Below are positions 1-7,294 of a DNA stretch of 10,738 nt, in pieces (position 1 is the first letter of the stretch; each line of letters begins with the position of its first letter). The stretch covers positions 3,936 to 14,673 of the forward strand of contig QHTY01000278.1 in NCBI GenBank assembly GCA_003220985.1. The letters are read 5' to 3'. The notes under the pieces are model-generated. The model had not been told where the DNA came from, searched no databases, and was given only the letters and a program-made list of their open reading frames with translations. The translations under genes and the position numbers were made by a program. Origin of the DNA: Gemmatimonadota bacterium. GTDB lineage: Bacteria; Gemmatimonadota; Gemmatimonadetes; Gemmatimonadales; GWC2-71-9.

Positions 1-308
1 TCGCGCACATCACCCAGCAGGGCAACGTGAAGGGCTGGGGCATGTGGGTACAGGGGGGATACGAGCTCACGCCGCACTGGGGCGCTTGGCTCTACTACGG
101 CATGGATGATCCCGATGAAGCGAACTCGCCCAGTCTACCGGCGGCGAACCCGCGCATCAAGAACGAGGATCTCTCCGGCATGCTGCGGTTCCGGGCGGGT
201 CGCTATCAACTCGGCGTCGAGTACTTCCGCGCTACCACGACGTATGGCGGGGCAACCGGGAAGCAGAAAGCCTCCCAGGTCTCCCTGAGCGTGCTGTATT
301 CGATCTAA
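1..308 (+). CDS. Outer-membrane porin-like beta-barrel protein, C-terminal part (5' end outside window)
   Basis: The open frame enters from the left edge (first whole codon at base 3) and ends at TAA 306-308, so about 101 C-terminal residues are visible. They alternate aromatic or hydrophobic residues with polar ones in short strand-like blocks: WGMWVQGGYEL, WGAWLYYGM, LSGMLRFRAG, YQLGVEYFRAT and SQVSLSVLYSI. These are separated by polar loops rich in D, N, P and G. This is the pattern of the last strands of an outer-membrane beta-barrel. The final strand ends in an isoleucine rather than the usual phenylalanine. A GTG at 27 could be mistaken for a start but lies inside the barrel pattern. 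The protein would sit in the outer membrane, perhaps as a porin for substrates handled by the transport genes downstream. Exact family and substrate are not recognisable from this fragment. Confidence 0.6.
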   Translation, partial: AHITQQGNVKGWGMWVQGGYELTPHWGAWLYYGMDDPDEANSPSLPAANPRIKNEDLSGMLRFRAGRYQLGVEYFRATTTYGGATGKQKASQVSLSVLYSI

Positions 309-311
309 AAG

Positions 312-387
<76 letters not shown>

Positions 388-407
388 TTCTCCGCATTTC
401 CATTAAT

Positions 408-413
408 GGAGGG
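408..413 (+). promoter_or_regulatory. Shine-Dalgarno site that decides the start of the solute-binding protein
   Basis: GGAGGG lies 7 bases before the ATG at 421. An in-frame ATG at 406 overlaps this motif and has no ribosome site of its own, so the 421 start is preferred. Confidence 0.75.
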
Positions 414-420
414 TAGATCC

Positions 421-1836
421 ATGACCAGGCGGAAAGGGATGGATCGGCGGCAATTCGTCACCACGGCCGGCGCCGCCGCAGCGGCGGTCGCGCTCGGTCC
501 GACCATCCTGATCAAGCGCCCGCAGAAGTCGCTCAAGATCATGCAGTGGAGCCACTTCGTCCCCACGTACGACACCTGGTTCGACAAGTACGCGAAGGAC
601 TGGGGCACGCAGAAGGGTGTCGAGGTTACGGTGGACCACATCTCCCTGGCGGACCTGACGACACGCGCTAACGCCGAGGTCGCGGCTCAACAGGGTCACG
701 ACCTCTTTCAGTTTTTGTCGCCGCCGGGCGCGTTCGAGCCGCAGGTGCTCGACATGGCCGACGTGGTACGCGACGCCGCGCGGGCGCATGGGCCGATCAT
801 CGACCTGTGCAAGCGCGCGACGTACAATCCGGTCACGCGTAAGTGGATCGGCTTCAGCGACAACTACGTGCCGGATCCAGGTGACTACCTGAAGAGTATC
901 TGGACCGAGATCGGCATGCCCGATGGGCCGACGACGTGGGAAGACCTGGTCACGGCGGGGCCACAGATCAGGGTCAAGCATCCCGAGATTCAGATCCCGA
1001 TCGGCATCGGGATGTCGCAGGAGCTCGATACCAACATGGCGTCGCGCGCCATGCTCTGGTCGTTCGACGGGTCGATCCAGGACGCCGACGAGAATGTGGT
1101 CCTGAAGTCGGACCACGCGCTCGAGGCCCTAAACTTCGCCAAACGGCTCTACGAGGCGGGGATGACGCCCGCGGTATTGAGCTGGAACGCCGCGTCCAAC
1201 AATCAAGCCCTGAACGCGCGGCAGACCTCCTACATCCTGAACTCGATCTCCGCGTATCGCACGGCGCAGGACAACAAGCTCCCGATCGCCGACGACATCT
1301 TTTTCGTGCCGGCGCTGAAAGGGCCGCGCGGCACGGGATGGGCGTGCGAGCACGTGATGGGGATCTACGCGATCTGGAAATTCGCGCAGAGTCCCGACGT
1401 GGCGAAGCAGTTCCTGCTCGACTTGGTGGCGCACAATCGCGAAGCCATCTTGGCGAGCAAGCTCTACAATTTCCCGTCCTTCCCTGGTGCCGTCGCGGAG
1501 CCTCGTACACCGCTGGTCAGAAAGCCCGCGATGGGCGACGACTGGATGAAGCAACACATGTCGAACGACCCATTCGGCTCGAATCCGCCGACGAAGCTCC
1601 AGCCCATCAGCACGGCGCTCCGGTGGGCCACGAATATCGGCCATCCGGGCCCGGCGAATCCGGCCGAGAGCGAGGTGTTCGACACGTTCGTGCTGCCCAC
1701 CATGTTCGCCAACGCGGCGACCGGCCGGATGACTCCCGAGCAGGCGCTCGACGACGCGCACAAACAGGTGAAAACGATTTTCGAGAAGTGGCGGGCGAAG
1801 GGGCTGGTTGCGGGCGGGGCCGGCGACAAGGCGTAA
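421..1836 (+). CDS. Tat-exported extracellular solute-binding protein, family 1 (ABC-type)
   Basis: This is a 471-residue periplasmic binding protein, close to the usual length for family 1 solute-binding proteins. The N-terminus carries a Tat-type signal: DRRQFV with twin arginines at residues 9-10, then an alanine-rich hydrophobic stretch. No clear lipobox or AxA cleavage site is visible. The mature part opens with a beta strand (LKIMQWSHFVP) and a segment resembling the lobe I start of sugar or polyol binders (YDTWFDKYAKDWGTQKGVEV). Later segments such as PTTWEDLV and a C-terminal MTPEQALDDAHKQV helix are typical of the family. It would capture a solute and hand it to a membrane partner. 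The usual ABC permease and ATPase genes are absent; the next gene, after a 48-base gap, is an MFS transporter. The ligand cannot be told from sequence. A start at 406 would add five residues but is less likely. Confidence 0.85.
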   Translation: MTRRKGMDRRQFVTTAGAAAAAVALGPTILIKRPQKSLKIMQWSHFVPTYDTWFDKYAKDWGTQKGVEVTVDHISLADLTTRANAEVAAQQGHDLFQFLSPPGAFEPQVLDMADVVRDAARAHGPIIDLCKRATYNPVTRKWIGFSDNYVPDPGDYLKSIWTEIGMPDGPTTWEDLVTAGPQIRVKHPEIQIPIGIGMSQELDTNMASRAMLWSFDGSIQDADENVVLKSDHALEALNFAKRLYEAGMTPAVLSWNAASNNQALNARQTSYILNSISAYRTAQDNKLPIADDIFFVPALKGPRGTGWACEHVMGIYAIWKFAQSPDVAKQFLLDLVAHNREAILASKLYNFPSFPGAVAEPRTPLVRKPAMGDDWMKQHMSNDPFGSNPPTKLQPISTALRWATNIGHPGPANPAESEVFDTFVLPTMFANAATGRMTPEQALDDAHKQVKTIFEKWRAKGLVAGGAGDKA

Positions 1837-1874
1837 GCATCCGGGTTGCAGCTCGACTTGAACCTCCACCTTCC

Positions 1875-1879
1875 GAGGG
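1875..1879 (+). promoter_or_regulatory. Shine-Dalgarno site that decides the start of the MFS transporter
   Basis: GAGGG lies 5 bases before ATG 1885. This favours 1885 over an in-frame upstream start at 1846, which would add 13 residues (beginning MQLDLNLHL) with no family similarity. Confidence 0.65.
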
Positions 1880-1884
1880 CGTCT

Positions 1885-3222
1885 ATGACCGCTCCTCAGC
1901 TTTCGTTCAAAGAACTTCGCCGGGTCGTCATCGCCGCAGCAGTCGGGAACGTCATCGAATGGTACGACTTCTACATCTTCGGCAGTCTGGCGGCGCTTCT
2001 CGCCCCGAAATTCTTCGCACAGAGCGCCTCGGGCTCGGATCTCATCAAGTACGTTGGAACGTTCACGGCCGGGTTCCTCATTCGCCCGGTCGGGGCATTC
2101 CTCTTCGGACGCATCGGAGACTTGATCGGCCGGAAGTACACCTTCTTGATCACACTGAGCGGCATGGGCCTCGCCACGGCACTCATCGGTCTGGTGCCGA
2201 CTTATGCGCAGATCGGCGCGACGGCCGGCGTCCTCCTCCTCGGCCTGCGTCTGATTCAAGGTCTGTGTCTCGGGGGTGAGTACGGCGGCGCCATCACGTA
2301 TGTCGCCGAGTACGCGCCCGATGAAAAGCGCGGGTACTACACCGGTTGGCTCCAGACCTCGCCCACACTGGGCATCGTGGTGTCTCTTGTCGTCATCATC
2401 GCGACGCGCGAGATCGTCGGGCCCACGGCGTGGCCTGCATGGGGGTGGCGGATCCCGTTCCTCCTCTCTCTGCTCATGATCGCGATCGCGATCTATATCC
2501 GGTTGCAGCTGCAGGAGACGCCGATCTTCCAGGCGATCAAGGCGAAGGGGCAGACGGCCAAGAATCCCTGGAAAGAGGCGTTCCTCAGCCAGAACATCAA
2601 ATACGTCCTCATTGCGAGCGCGGTCGTGATCGGCGAGGGGGTCGTGTGGTACAGCGGCCAGTTCTGGGCGCTGTATTTCCTGCAGCAGGTCCGCAAACCC
2701 GATACCCTGTCACCGGCGATCATAGCCGGCGTGGGGCTCCTCATCGCCACTCCGTCGCTGATCTTCTTCGGGTGGTTGTCTGACCGGATCGGGCGAAAGC
2801 CGATCATCCTCGCCGGATTCGCGCTCGCCGCGCTGACCTACTACCCGCTCTACATCGCGCTCGGGCACACCGCCAACCCGGCGAACACGAACTGGGTGCT
2901 GTCCATCCTGATCGTGGCCGTCATGGTGTCCTACGTCGGGATGGTGTACGGGCCGATCGGCGCGTTCCTCGCCGAGTATTTCCCGGCACGCATCCGGTAT
3001 ACGTCGGTCTCGGTGCCCTATCACATCGGTAACGGGTGGGGCGGCGGCCTGGTCCCAGTCATCACGACCGCAGCGTACCTGAAGGCGGGGATCGGCGCGG
3101 CGTTGATCTATCCGATCGCCGTGCCCTCGATCGCGTTCATTCTCAGTCTGTTCCTGATGCCCGAGACGCGGAAGATCAAAATCTGGGAGCCGGCGGAGGT
3201 GCGGGCGGGCGCGAGGGGCTGA
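1885..3222 (+). CDS. MFS transporter, metabolite:H+ symporter (MHS) family
   Basis: This is a 445-residue inner-membrane proton symporter with about twelve hydrophobic segments. The MHS signature GNVIEWYDFYIFG (residues 21-33) lies in the first helix. The loop 2-3 motif RPVGAFLFGRIGDLIGRK (67-84) and its repeat in the second half, GWLSDRIGRK (296-305), are diagnostic for the major facilitator superfamily. The stretch FPARIRYTSVSVPYHIGNGW is typical of MHS members such as ProP, ShiA and KgtP. The family imports dicarboxylates, shikimate, citrate, proline or betaine; the substrate here is unknown. The long periplasmic insertion that some MHS proteins carry between helices 9 and 10 is reduced to about a dozen residues, which may be natural. 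It follows the binding-protein gene by 48 bases on the same strand, so the two are probably cotranscribed, and a strong terminator lies 19 bases after its stop. Confidence 0.9.
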   Translation: MTAPQLSFKELRRVVIAAAVGNVIEWYDFYIFGSLAALLAPKFFAQSASGSDLIKYVGTFTAGFLIRPVGAFLFGRIGDLIGRKYTFLITLSGMGLATALIGLVPTYAQIGATAGVLLLGLRLIQGLCLGGEYGGAITYVAEYAPDEKRGYYTGWLQTSPTLGIVVSLVVIIATREIVGPTAWPAWGWRIPFLLSLLMIAIAIYIRLQLQETPIFQAIKAKGQTAKNPWKEAFLSQNIKYVLIASAVVIGEGVVWYSGQFWALYFLQQVRKPDTLSPAIIAGVGLLIATPSLIFFGWLSDRIGRKPIILAGFALAALTYYPLYIALGHTANPANTNWVLSILIVAVMVSYVGMVYGPIGAFLAEYFPARIRYTSVSVPYHIGNGWGGGLVPVITTAAYLKAGIGAALIYPIAVPSIAFILSLFLMPETRKIKIWEPAEVRAGARG

Positions 3223-3241
3223 GGCGGAGTCTCGCAAAGCG

Positions 3242-3277
3242 AAGCGCCCCGACCCAGTCGGTCGGGGCGCTTCTTTT
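3242..3277. terminator. Intrinsic terminator between convergent genes
   Basis: A perfect 13-base-pair stem (AAGCGCCCCGACC at 3242-3254 with its complement at 3260-3272) encloses a five-base loop, CAGTC. On the plus strand it is followed by CTTTTC. It lies between the end of the MFS gene and the end of the convergent lactate permease gene, ten bases from the latter's stop. It should end transcription from the plus-strand unit. Because the stem is symmetric it may also act on the minus strand, where the flanking T-run is weaker. Confidence 0.9.
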
Positions 3278-3287
3278 CATGCGCGCA

Positions 3288-4907
3288 TCACTTCACGATC
3301 GTCAGGCCGTGCGGCACCCCGCCCGGGAACACGTAGGCGTACAGCAGCACGATCACACCGACGACCGCACCCAGCGCGAGCGAATGCCAGAACACCCACC
3401 GGAAGATCGTTCCCTCGTTGCCCACCTGATTCGTGGCCGACGTCGCCACGGTGATGGACTGCGCGTCCACCATCTTGCCCATCACGCCGCCCGCCGAGTT
3501 GGCCGCGCACATCAACACTGGGTCGAGTCCGAGCTGCTGTGACGTGATCCGCTGCAGACTCCCGAACAGCGCGTTCGACGACGTGTCGCTGCCCGTGAGG
3601 GCCACCCCCAGCCACCCCAGGAACGTGCCGAAGAAGGGATAGAACCATCCGCTCCGCGTGAAGGCGAGCCCGAGCACCGCGTCGAGCCCGGAGGCGATGA
3701 CGGCCAGCTTCATGCGCTTCAGCGTAGACCAGAAGATCTTCGCGAGTTGGACCGGCCCGACGCCGCGGGCGAGGCCCGCGATGATCGCTGCGATGAAGCA
3801 CCCGGTTCCGGTGGCCGAGAGCCAGTTGAAATCAAAGCGCGCGGCCTCTGGCGTCAGTTTGGCCACGACTGGCGCGGCGCGCGACACGCCGTTGTGCAGC
3901 AGTGGGACGTTCCAGACCGGCGTCGTGGCCCGATTGATGGCGCCCTTGATCGCCGGCAGGCCCCACGCGAACACGGTGAGCGACAGGATCGCGAACGGCA
4001 TCCACGCCTTGAGAATCTGGCCGGCGGTGTACTTGCGCGCGGGCGTCGCTCCCGCCGGCGCCGCGGCGCGCTCCCCCTCGAATCTCCAGACGCGCTTCGG
4101 TCGCCAGAACCGGAGGAAGACCACGGTCGCGAGGAGCGAAACGACGCCCCCGGCGATGTCGACCAGGTTCGAGTCCACGTGGTTGGACCAGAGATACTGC
4201 GTGACGCTGAACGACGCGCCCACCACGAGGATCGCGGGCAGCACTTCGAAGGTCTCGGCCCACCCCACCATCGCGCGCACGAGCCAGAACGGCACGATCA
4301 TACCCGTGATGGGGAGGATGCGGCCGATCATCGCGCTCAAGTCCGACTCCGGCAGACCCGAGACCGCCGCCAGGGTGTGCACCGGCGTGCCGATCGCTCC
4401 CCACGCCACGGGCGACGTGTTGGCGATCAAGTTGAGCGCGGCCGCGTGGAACGGCTTGAACCCGAGTCCGATCATGAAGGCGCCCGCGATCGCGACCGGC
4501 GCCCCGAAGCCCGCTGCACCTTCGATGAACGCTCCGAAGCAGAACGCCACGAGCAGCAACTGCAGTCGGCGGTCGGCGGTGATCCCGGCCACCGATTCCT
4601 TCATGATCTCGAACTGGCCCGTGAACACCGTGATGTCGTACAGATACACCGCCGCAAGCACGATCCACGCGATCTTCAGCACGCCGAACCCGACACCGTA
4701 CAGGAAGCTCATGCCGGCGAGCGACGCCGGCATCCCGAAAACCAGCACGGCCACGAGCACTGCGGTGGCGGCGCCGGCGATGGCACACCAGTGGGGCTTC
4801 ACCCGCAGCCCCGCCAGCAGGCCGAACAACACCAGAATCGGTAGTGCGGCGACGAGAGTGGAGAAGACCCAATTGTGCAGCGGATCGTAGACCTGGGTCC
4901 ACGTCAT
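3288..4907 (-). CDS. lctP: L-lactate permease family transporter (LctP/LldP/GlcA)
   Basis: This is a 539-residue polytopic inner-membrane protein of the lactate permease family, which imports lactate or glycolate with protons. Family landmarks include FGAFIEGAAGFGAPVAI (residues 124-140), ANTSPVAWGAIGTP (162-175) and LGWLGVALTGSDTSSNALF near residues 425-445. The C-terminal AANSAGGVMGKMVDAQSI block and the start MTWTQVYDPL are also typical. E. coli LldP is about 551 residues. One oddity lies near residue 404 (bases 3690-3701). TLKRMKLAVIASGLDAVLGLAF runs straight from a cytoplasmic segment into SGLDA, whereas relatives have a further 12-17 hydrophobic residues there, so part of one helix seems missing, in frame. 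The gene lies 90 bases downstream of acs on the same strand, suggesting one operon. Only a weak ribosome site (GGGGA) precedes the ATG. A lactate, glycolate or acetate substrate would fit the neighbour. Confidence 0.92.
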   Translation of the reverse strand: MTWTQVYDPLHNWVFSTLVAALPILVLFGLLAGLRVKPHWCAIAGAATAVLVAVLVFGMPASLAGMSFLYGVGFGVLKIAWIVLAAVYLYDITVFTGQFEIMKESVAGITADRRLQLLLVAFCFGAFIEGAAGFGAPVAIAGAFMIGLGFKPFHAAALNLIANTSPVAWGAIGTPVHTLAAVSGLPESDLSAMIGRILPITGMIVPFWLVRAMVGWAETFEVLPAILVVGASFSVTQYLWSNHVDSNLVDIAGGVVSLLATVVFLRFWRPKRVWRFEGERAAAPAGATPARKYTAGQILKAWMPFAILSLTVFAWGLPAIKGAINRATTPVWNVPLLHNGVSRAAPVVAKLTPEAARFDFNWLSATGTGCFIAAIIAGLARGVGPVQLAKIFWSTLKRMKLAVIASGLDAVLGLAFTRSGWFYPFFGTFLGWLGVALTGSDTSSNALFGSLQRITSQQLGLDPVLMCAANSAGGVMGKMVDAQSITVATSATNQVGNEGTIFRWVFWHSLALGAVVGVIVLLYAYVFPGGVPHGLTIVK

Positions 4908-4997
4908 GGCTCAGTCCCCGGGGTCGCTGGAGGCGGGTTAAACGATCCGCTTTGTGCCCCGCAGTCAAGCCGGGTCGAATCAGCCCAGTTTATCCGT

Positions 4998-7103
4998 TCA
5001 TTCGACCTGTCCGAATTTCGCAATGTCGTCCGGCAGCTCTTCGCGCGTAGTCGTCGCGTCCTTGCCCTGCACCATCACGCGAATCTGCTCCACGACATCC
5101 GGGTTGGCGAGGGTCGTCACGTCGCCGACGTCTCGACGGTTCGAGATCGCCGCCAGCACTCGGCGCATGATTTTCCCGGAGCGCGTCTTGGGCATATCGG
5201 GAACGATGTACACGCGTTTGGGCCGTGCGATCTTGCCGATCACTTCTTCGTTGGCCTTGATCACGCGATCGACGATCGCCTGGCTCGGTTGCACACCCGG
5301 CTTGACCGCGACGTAAACCTCGGGCACGCGTCCCTTCAACTCGTCCTGGACGGGCACGACAGCCGCCTCGGCGATTTCCGGCACCGTGAGACACGCCGAC
5401 TCGATTTCTTTCGTGCCGAGCCGGTGACCGGCGACGTTGATCACGTCGTCGATGCGGCCGAGGATGCGGTAATAGCCATCGCTGGCCTCCAGCGCGCCGT
5501 CGCCGGCCATGAACGGCCAGTCGCGCCAGTCTTTGCTTTTCGGATTCCTGTTGTACTTGCCGAAGTATGTCTTCACGTAGCGATCGCGGTCGCCCCAGAT
5601 CGTCTGCATGATCCCCGGCCAGGGATTGCGGATACAGATATTGCCTGCTTTCCCAGAGCCCTTCAGGATCTCCGCGCCGGTCTCATCGTAAATGACCGGA
5701 TGAATCCCCGGCGCGGCGGGGCCGCAGCTGCCCGGTTTCATCGGATGAATCGCGGGCATGGTGGTGCCGAGGATTCCCCCCGTTTCGGTCATCCACCACG
5801 TATCGGTGATGACGGCTTCGCCCTTACCGACTTCATCGTAATACCAGCGCCAGGCTTCCGGCTCGATGGGCTCGCCCACCGTGGTCATCGACTTGAAGTG
5901 GTACTTGTATTTGCGGGGCTCCTGGGGCCCTAGCTTGCGCAGCATCCGGATCGCCGTCGGCGCGGTGTGGAAGATGTTTACACCCAGCCGCTCGGCGATT
6001 CGCCACGGCCGGCCCGCGTCGGGGAAGGTTGGCACCCCTTCGTACATCACGCTCGTCGCCGCGTTCGCCAGCGGCCCGTACACGATGTAGGAATGCCCGG
6101 TGATCCAGCCGATATCGGCCATGCACCAGTAGATGTCTTCGGGATGAATGTCGAGGACCCACTTGGAGGTGGCGGTGACGTACGCGAGGTAGCCGGCGAT
6201 GCTGTGCTGCGCGCCCTTGGGCTTGCCCGTGGTGCCGCTCGAGTACATCAGGAACAGCGCCCCATCCGACGGCAGGGCGAGCGGCTCCACACTCTGTCCT
6301 TTGTACTGCCGGAGCAGCTCGTTCATGAAGAAGTCGCGACCTGGGACCATCGGCGTTTTCGCGGAGTACTTCCCGGGGTAGCGCTGCCACACCAGAACCT
6401 TCTCGACAGCCTGCCCCAACTCGTTCGCCGTTTGCACCGCGATGTCCGCATTCACTTTGTGATCGACCAGCGTGCCGTTGCGCCAGTAGCTGTCCATCGT
6501 GATCAGCACCCGGCTGCCGGAATCCTGAATACGGGAGCCGCACGCCTGACCACTGAACCCGCCGAACACCTGGGAGTGGATGATTCCGAGGCGCGCGCAC
6601 GCCAGCATCGTGATCGGGAGCTCGGGCACCATCGGCATGTGGAACGTGACACGGTCGCCGGCCTTGAGCCCGAGCCCGCGGAGCAGCGCTGCCAATTCAT
6701 TGACGCGGTCGTACAGCTCCTGATACGTGACGGACACGTCCGGCTCTTTCTCCGGCTCGGGCACGAAGATGAATGCCGCCTTGTTCCCGTACTTGGCGAG
6801 ATTGCGGTCCACGCAGTTGTAGCAGGCGTTGATCTTTCCGCCGGCGAACCACTTCCAGAACGGGGCCTCGCTCGTGTCCAGCACCGTGCGATACGGCTCG
6901 AACCACGTCAGCATATCCGCGTACGCCTTGAAACAGTCGGGAAACTTGTCGAGGGTGAACTGCTCGAAGATTTTGGGGTCGCGCATGTTCGCCTGCGCCT
7001 TGAACTTCTCGGAAGGCTGGTAGTACTCTTCCTCCTTCCAGTGCACCGCGATCTGTGCTTCACTGACCTCGGTGAGCTCCTGCTTTTCAACTTTCTTCGC
7101 CAT
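4998..7103 (-). CDS. acs: Acetyl-CoA synthetase (AMP-forming acetate--CoA ligase)
   Basis: This 701-residue cytoplasmic enzyme makes acetyl-CoA from acetate, ATP and CoA through an acetyl-AMP intermediate. It belongs to the ANL adenylating superfamily. The ATP-binding loop YSSGTTGKPKG lies near residue 286. TDTWWMTETGG (about 434-444) holds the tryptophan that narrows the acyl pocket to short chains; methionine replaces the glutamine of E. coli Acs, as I recall for AcsA-type enzymes. GDGA and the hinge region GRIDDVINVAGHRLGT (about 545-565) follow. The C-terminal SGKIM contains Lys644, the catalytic lysine that acetyltransferases modify in many bacteria, so regulation by reversible acetylation is likely. 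It is longer than the roughly 650 residues of E. coli Acs, partly because of a charged tail of about 20 residues. AGGAG nine bases before the ATG supports the start. It is the first gene of a probable operon with the lactate permease. Propionate may be a side substrate. Confidence 0.95.
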   Translation of the reverse strand: MAKKVEKQELTEVSEAQIAVHWKEEEYYQPSEKFKAQANMRDPKIFEQFTLDKFPDCFKAYADMLTWFEPYRTVLDTSEAPFWKWFAGGKINACYNCVDRNLAKYGNKAAFIFVPEPEKEPDVSVTYQELYDRVNELAALLRGLGLKAGDRVTFHMPMVPELPITMLACARLGIIHSQVFGGFSGQACGSRIQDSGSRVLITMDSYWRNGTLVDHKVNADIAVQTANELGQAVEKVLVWQRYPGKYSAKTPMVPGRDFFMNELLRQYKGQSVEPLALPSDGALFLMYSSGTTGKPKGAQHSIAGYLAYVTATSKWVLDIHPEDIYWCMADIGWITGHSYIVYGPLANAATSVMYEGVPTFPDAGRPWRIAERLGVNIFHTAPTAIRMLRKLGPQEPRKYKYHFKSMTTVGEPIEPEAWRWYYDEVGKGEAVITDTWWMTETGGILGTTMPAIHPMKPGSCGPAAPGIHPVIYDETGAEILKGSGKAGNICIRNPWPGIMQTIWGDRDRYVKTYFGKYNRNPKSKDWRDWPFMAGDGALEASDGYYRILGRIDDVINVAGHRLGTKEIESACLTVPEIAEAAVVPVQDELKGRVPEVYVAVKPGVQPSQAIVDRVIKANEEVIGKIARPKRVYIVPDMPKTRSGKIMRRVLAAISNRRDVGDVTTLANPDVVEQIRVMVQGKDATTTREELPDDIAKFGQVE

Positions 7104-7294
7104 CTGATCAGTCTCCTCGCCGACACCGCTCCATCACGTTCGAGACGCAGGCTCTGTAACGCGGCGATAAAGTGACGCCGTTTCAGTGGTCCTGCAACCG
7201 GGGTTGCGTCTCCTCGGAAGGGTGTACATGCTTAATCGGTCTGCTGCTGCATCTGCCCTAACCGCGACGTCCTAGCGCGGGGAGGATCCAACCT
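7104..7294. promoter_or_regulatory. Divergent control region between acs and the formate dehydrogenase locus, with a palindrome
   Basis: These 191 bases hold no convincing gene and must carry the start signals for both divergent units. A 14-base palindrome, GCAACCGGGGTTGC (7194-7207), is a candidate operator. Overlapping its right half, TTGCGT (7204-7209) followed 17 bases later by CATGCT (7227-7232) is a weak sigma70-like promoter pointing at the formate dehydrogenase gene. A shorter CGGCG/CGCCG inverted repeat lies at 7162-7180. Ribosome sites sit at the two ends: AGGAG at 7113-7117 for acs (minus strand) and GGGGAGG at 7279-7285 for the plus-strand gene. No regulator family can be named from this. 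Confidence 0.4.

Noticed and set aside
403..1116. Long open frame on the minus strand opposite the solute-binding protein.
   Set aside because: It is Arg/Asp/His-rich with no family features, as expected for the shadow of a GC-rich gene on the other strand. The same holds for the long frames at 1129-2259 (-), 3747-4844 (+) and 5967-7175 (+).
6515..6550. The acs stretch encoding GSRIQDSGSR resembles the GATTCAG/GAGTCAG heptamers and might be a repeat inserted in the gene.
   Set aside because: By recollection, Acs relatives have a native segment of the form ARI.DSGSRVLIT at this place, so the peptide fits family homology with no extra length. The similarity is probably coincidental.
7186..7207. 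A possible sigma54 promoter (GG then GC twelve bases apart) in the divergent region.
   Set aside because: The second element reads GG rather than GC at the required spacing, so the invariant dinucleotide is missing.
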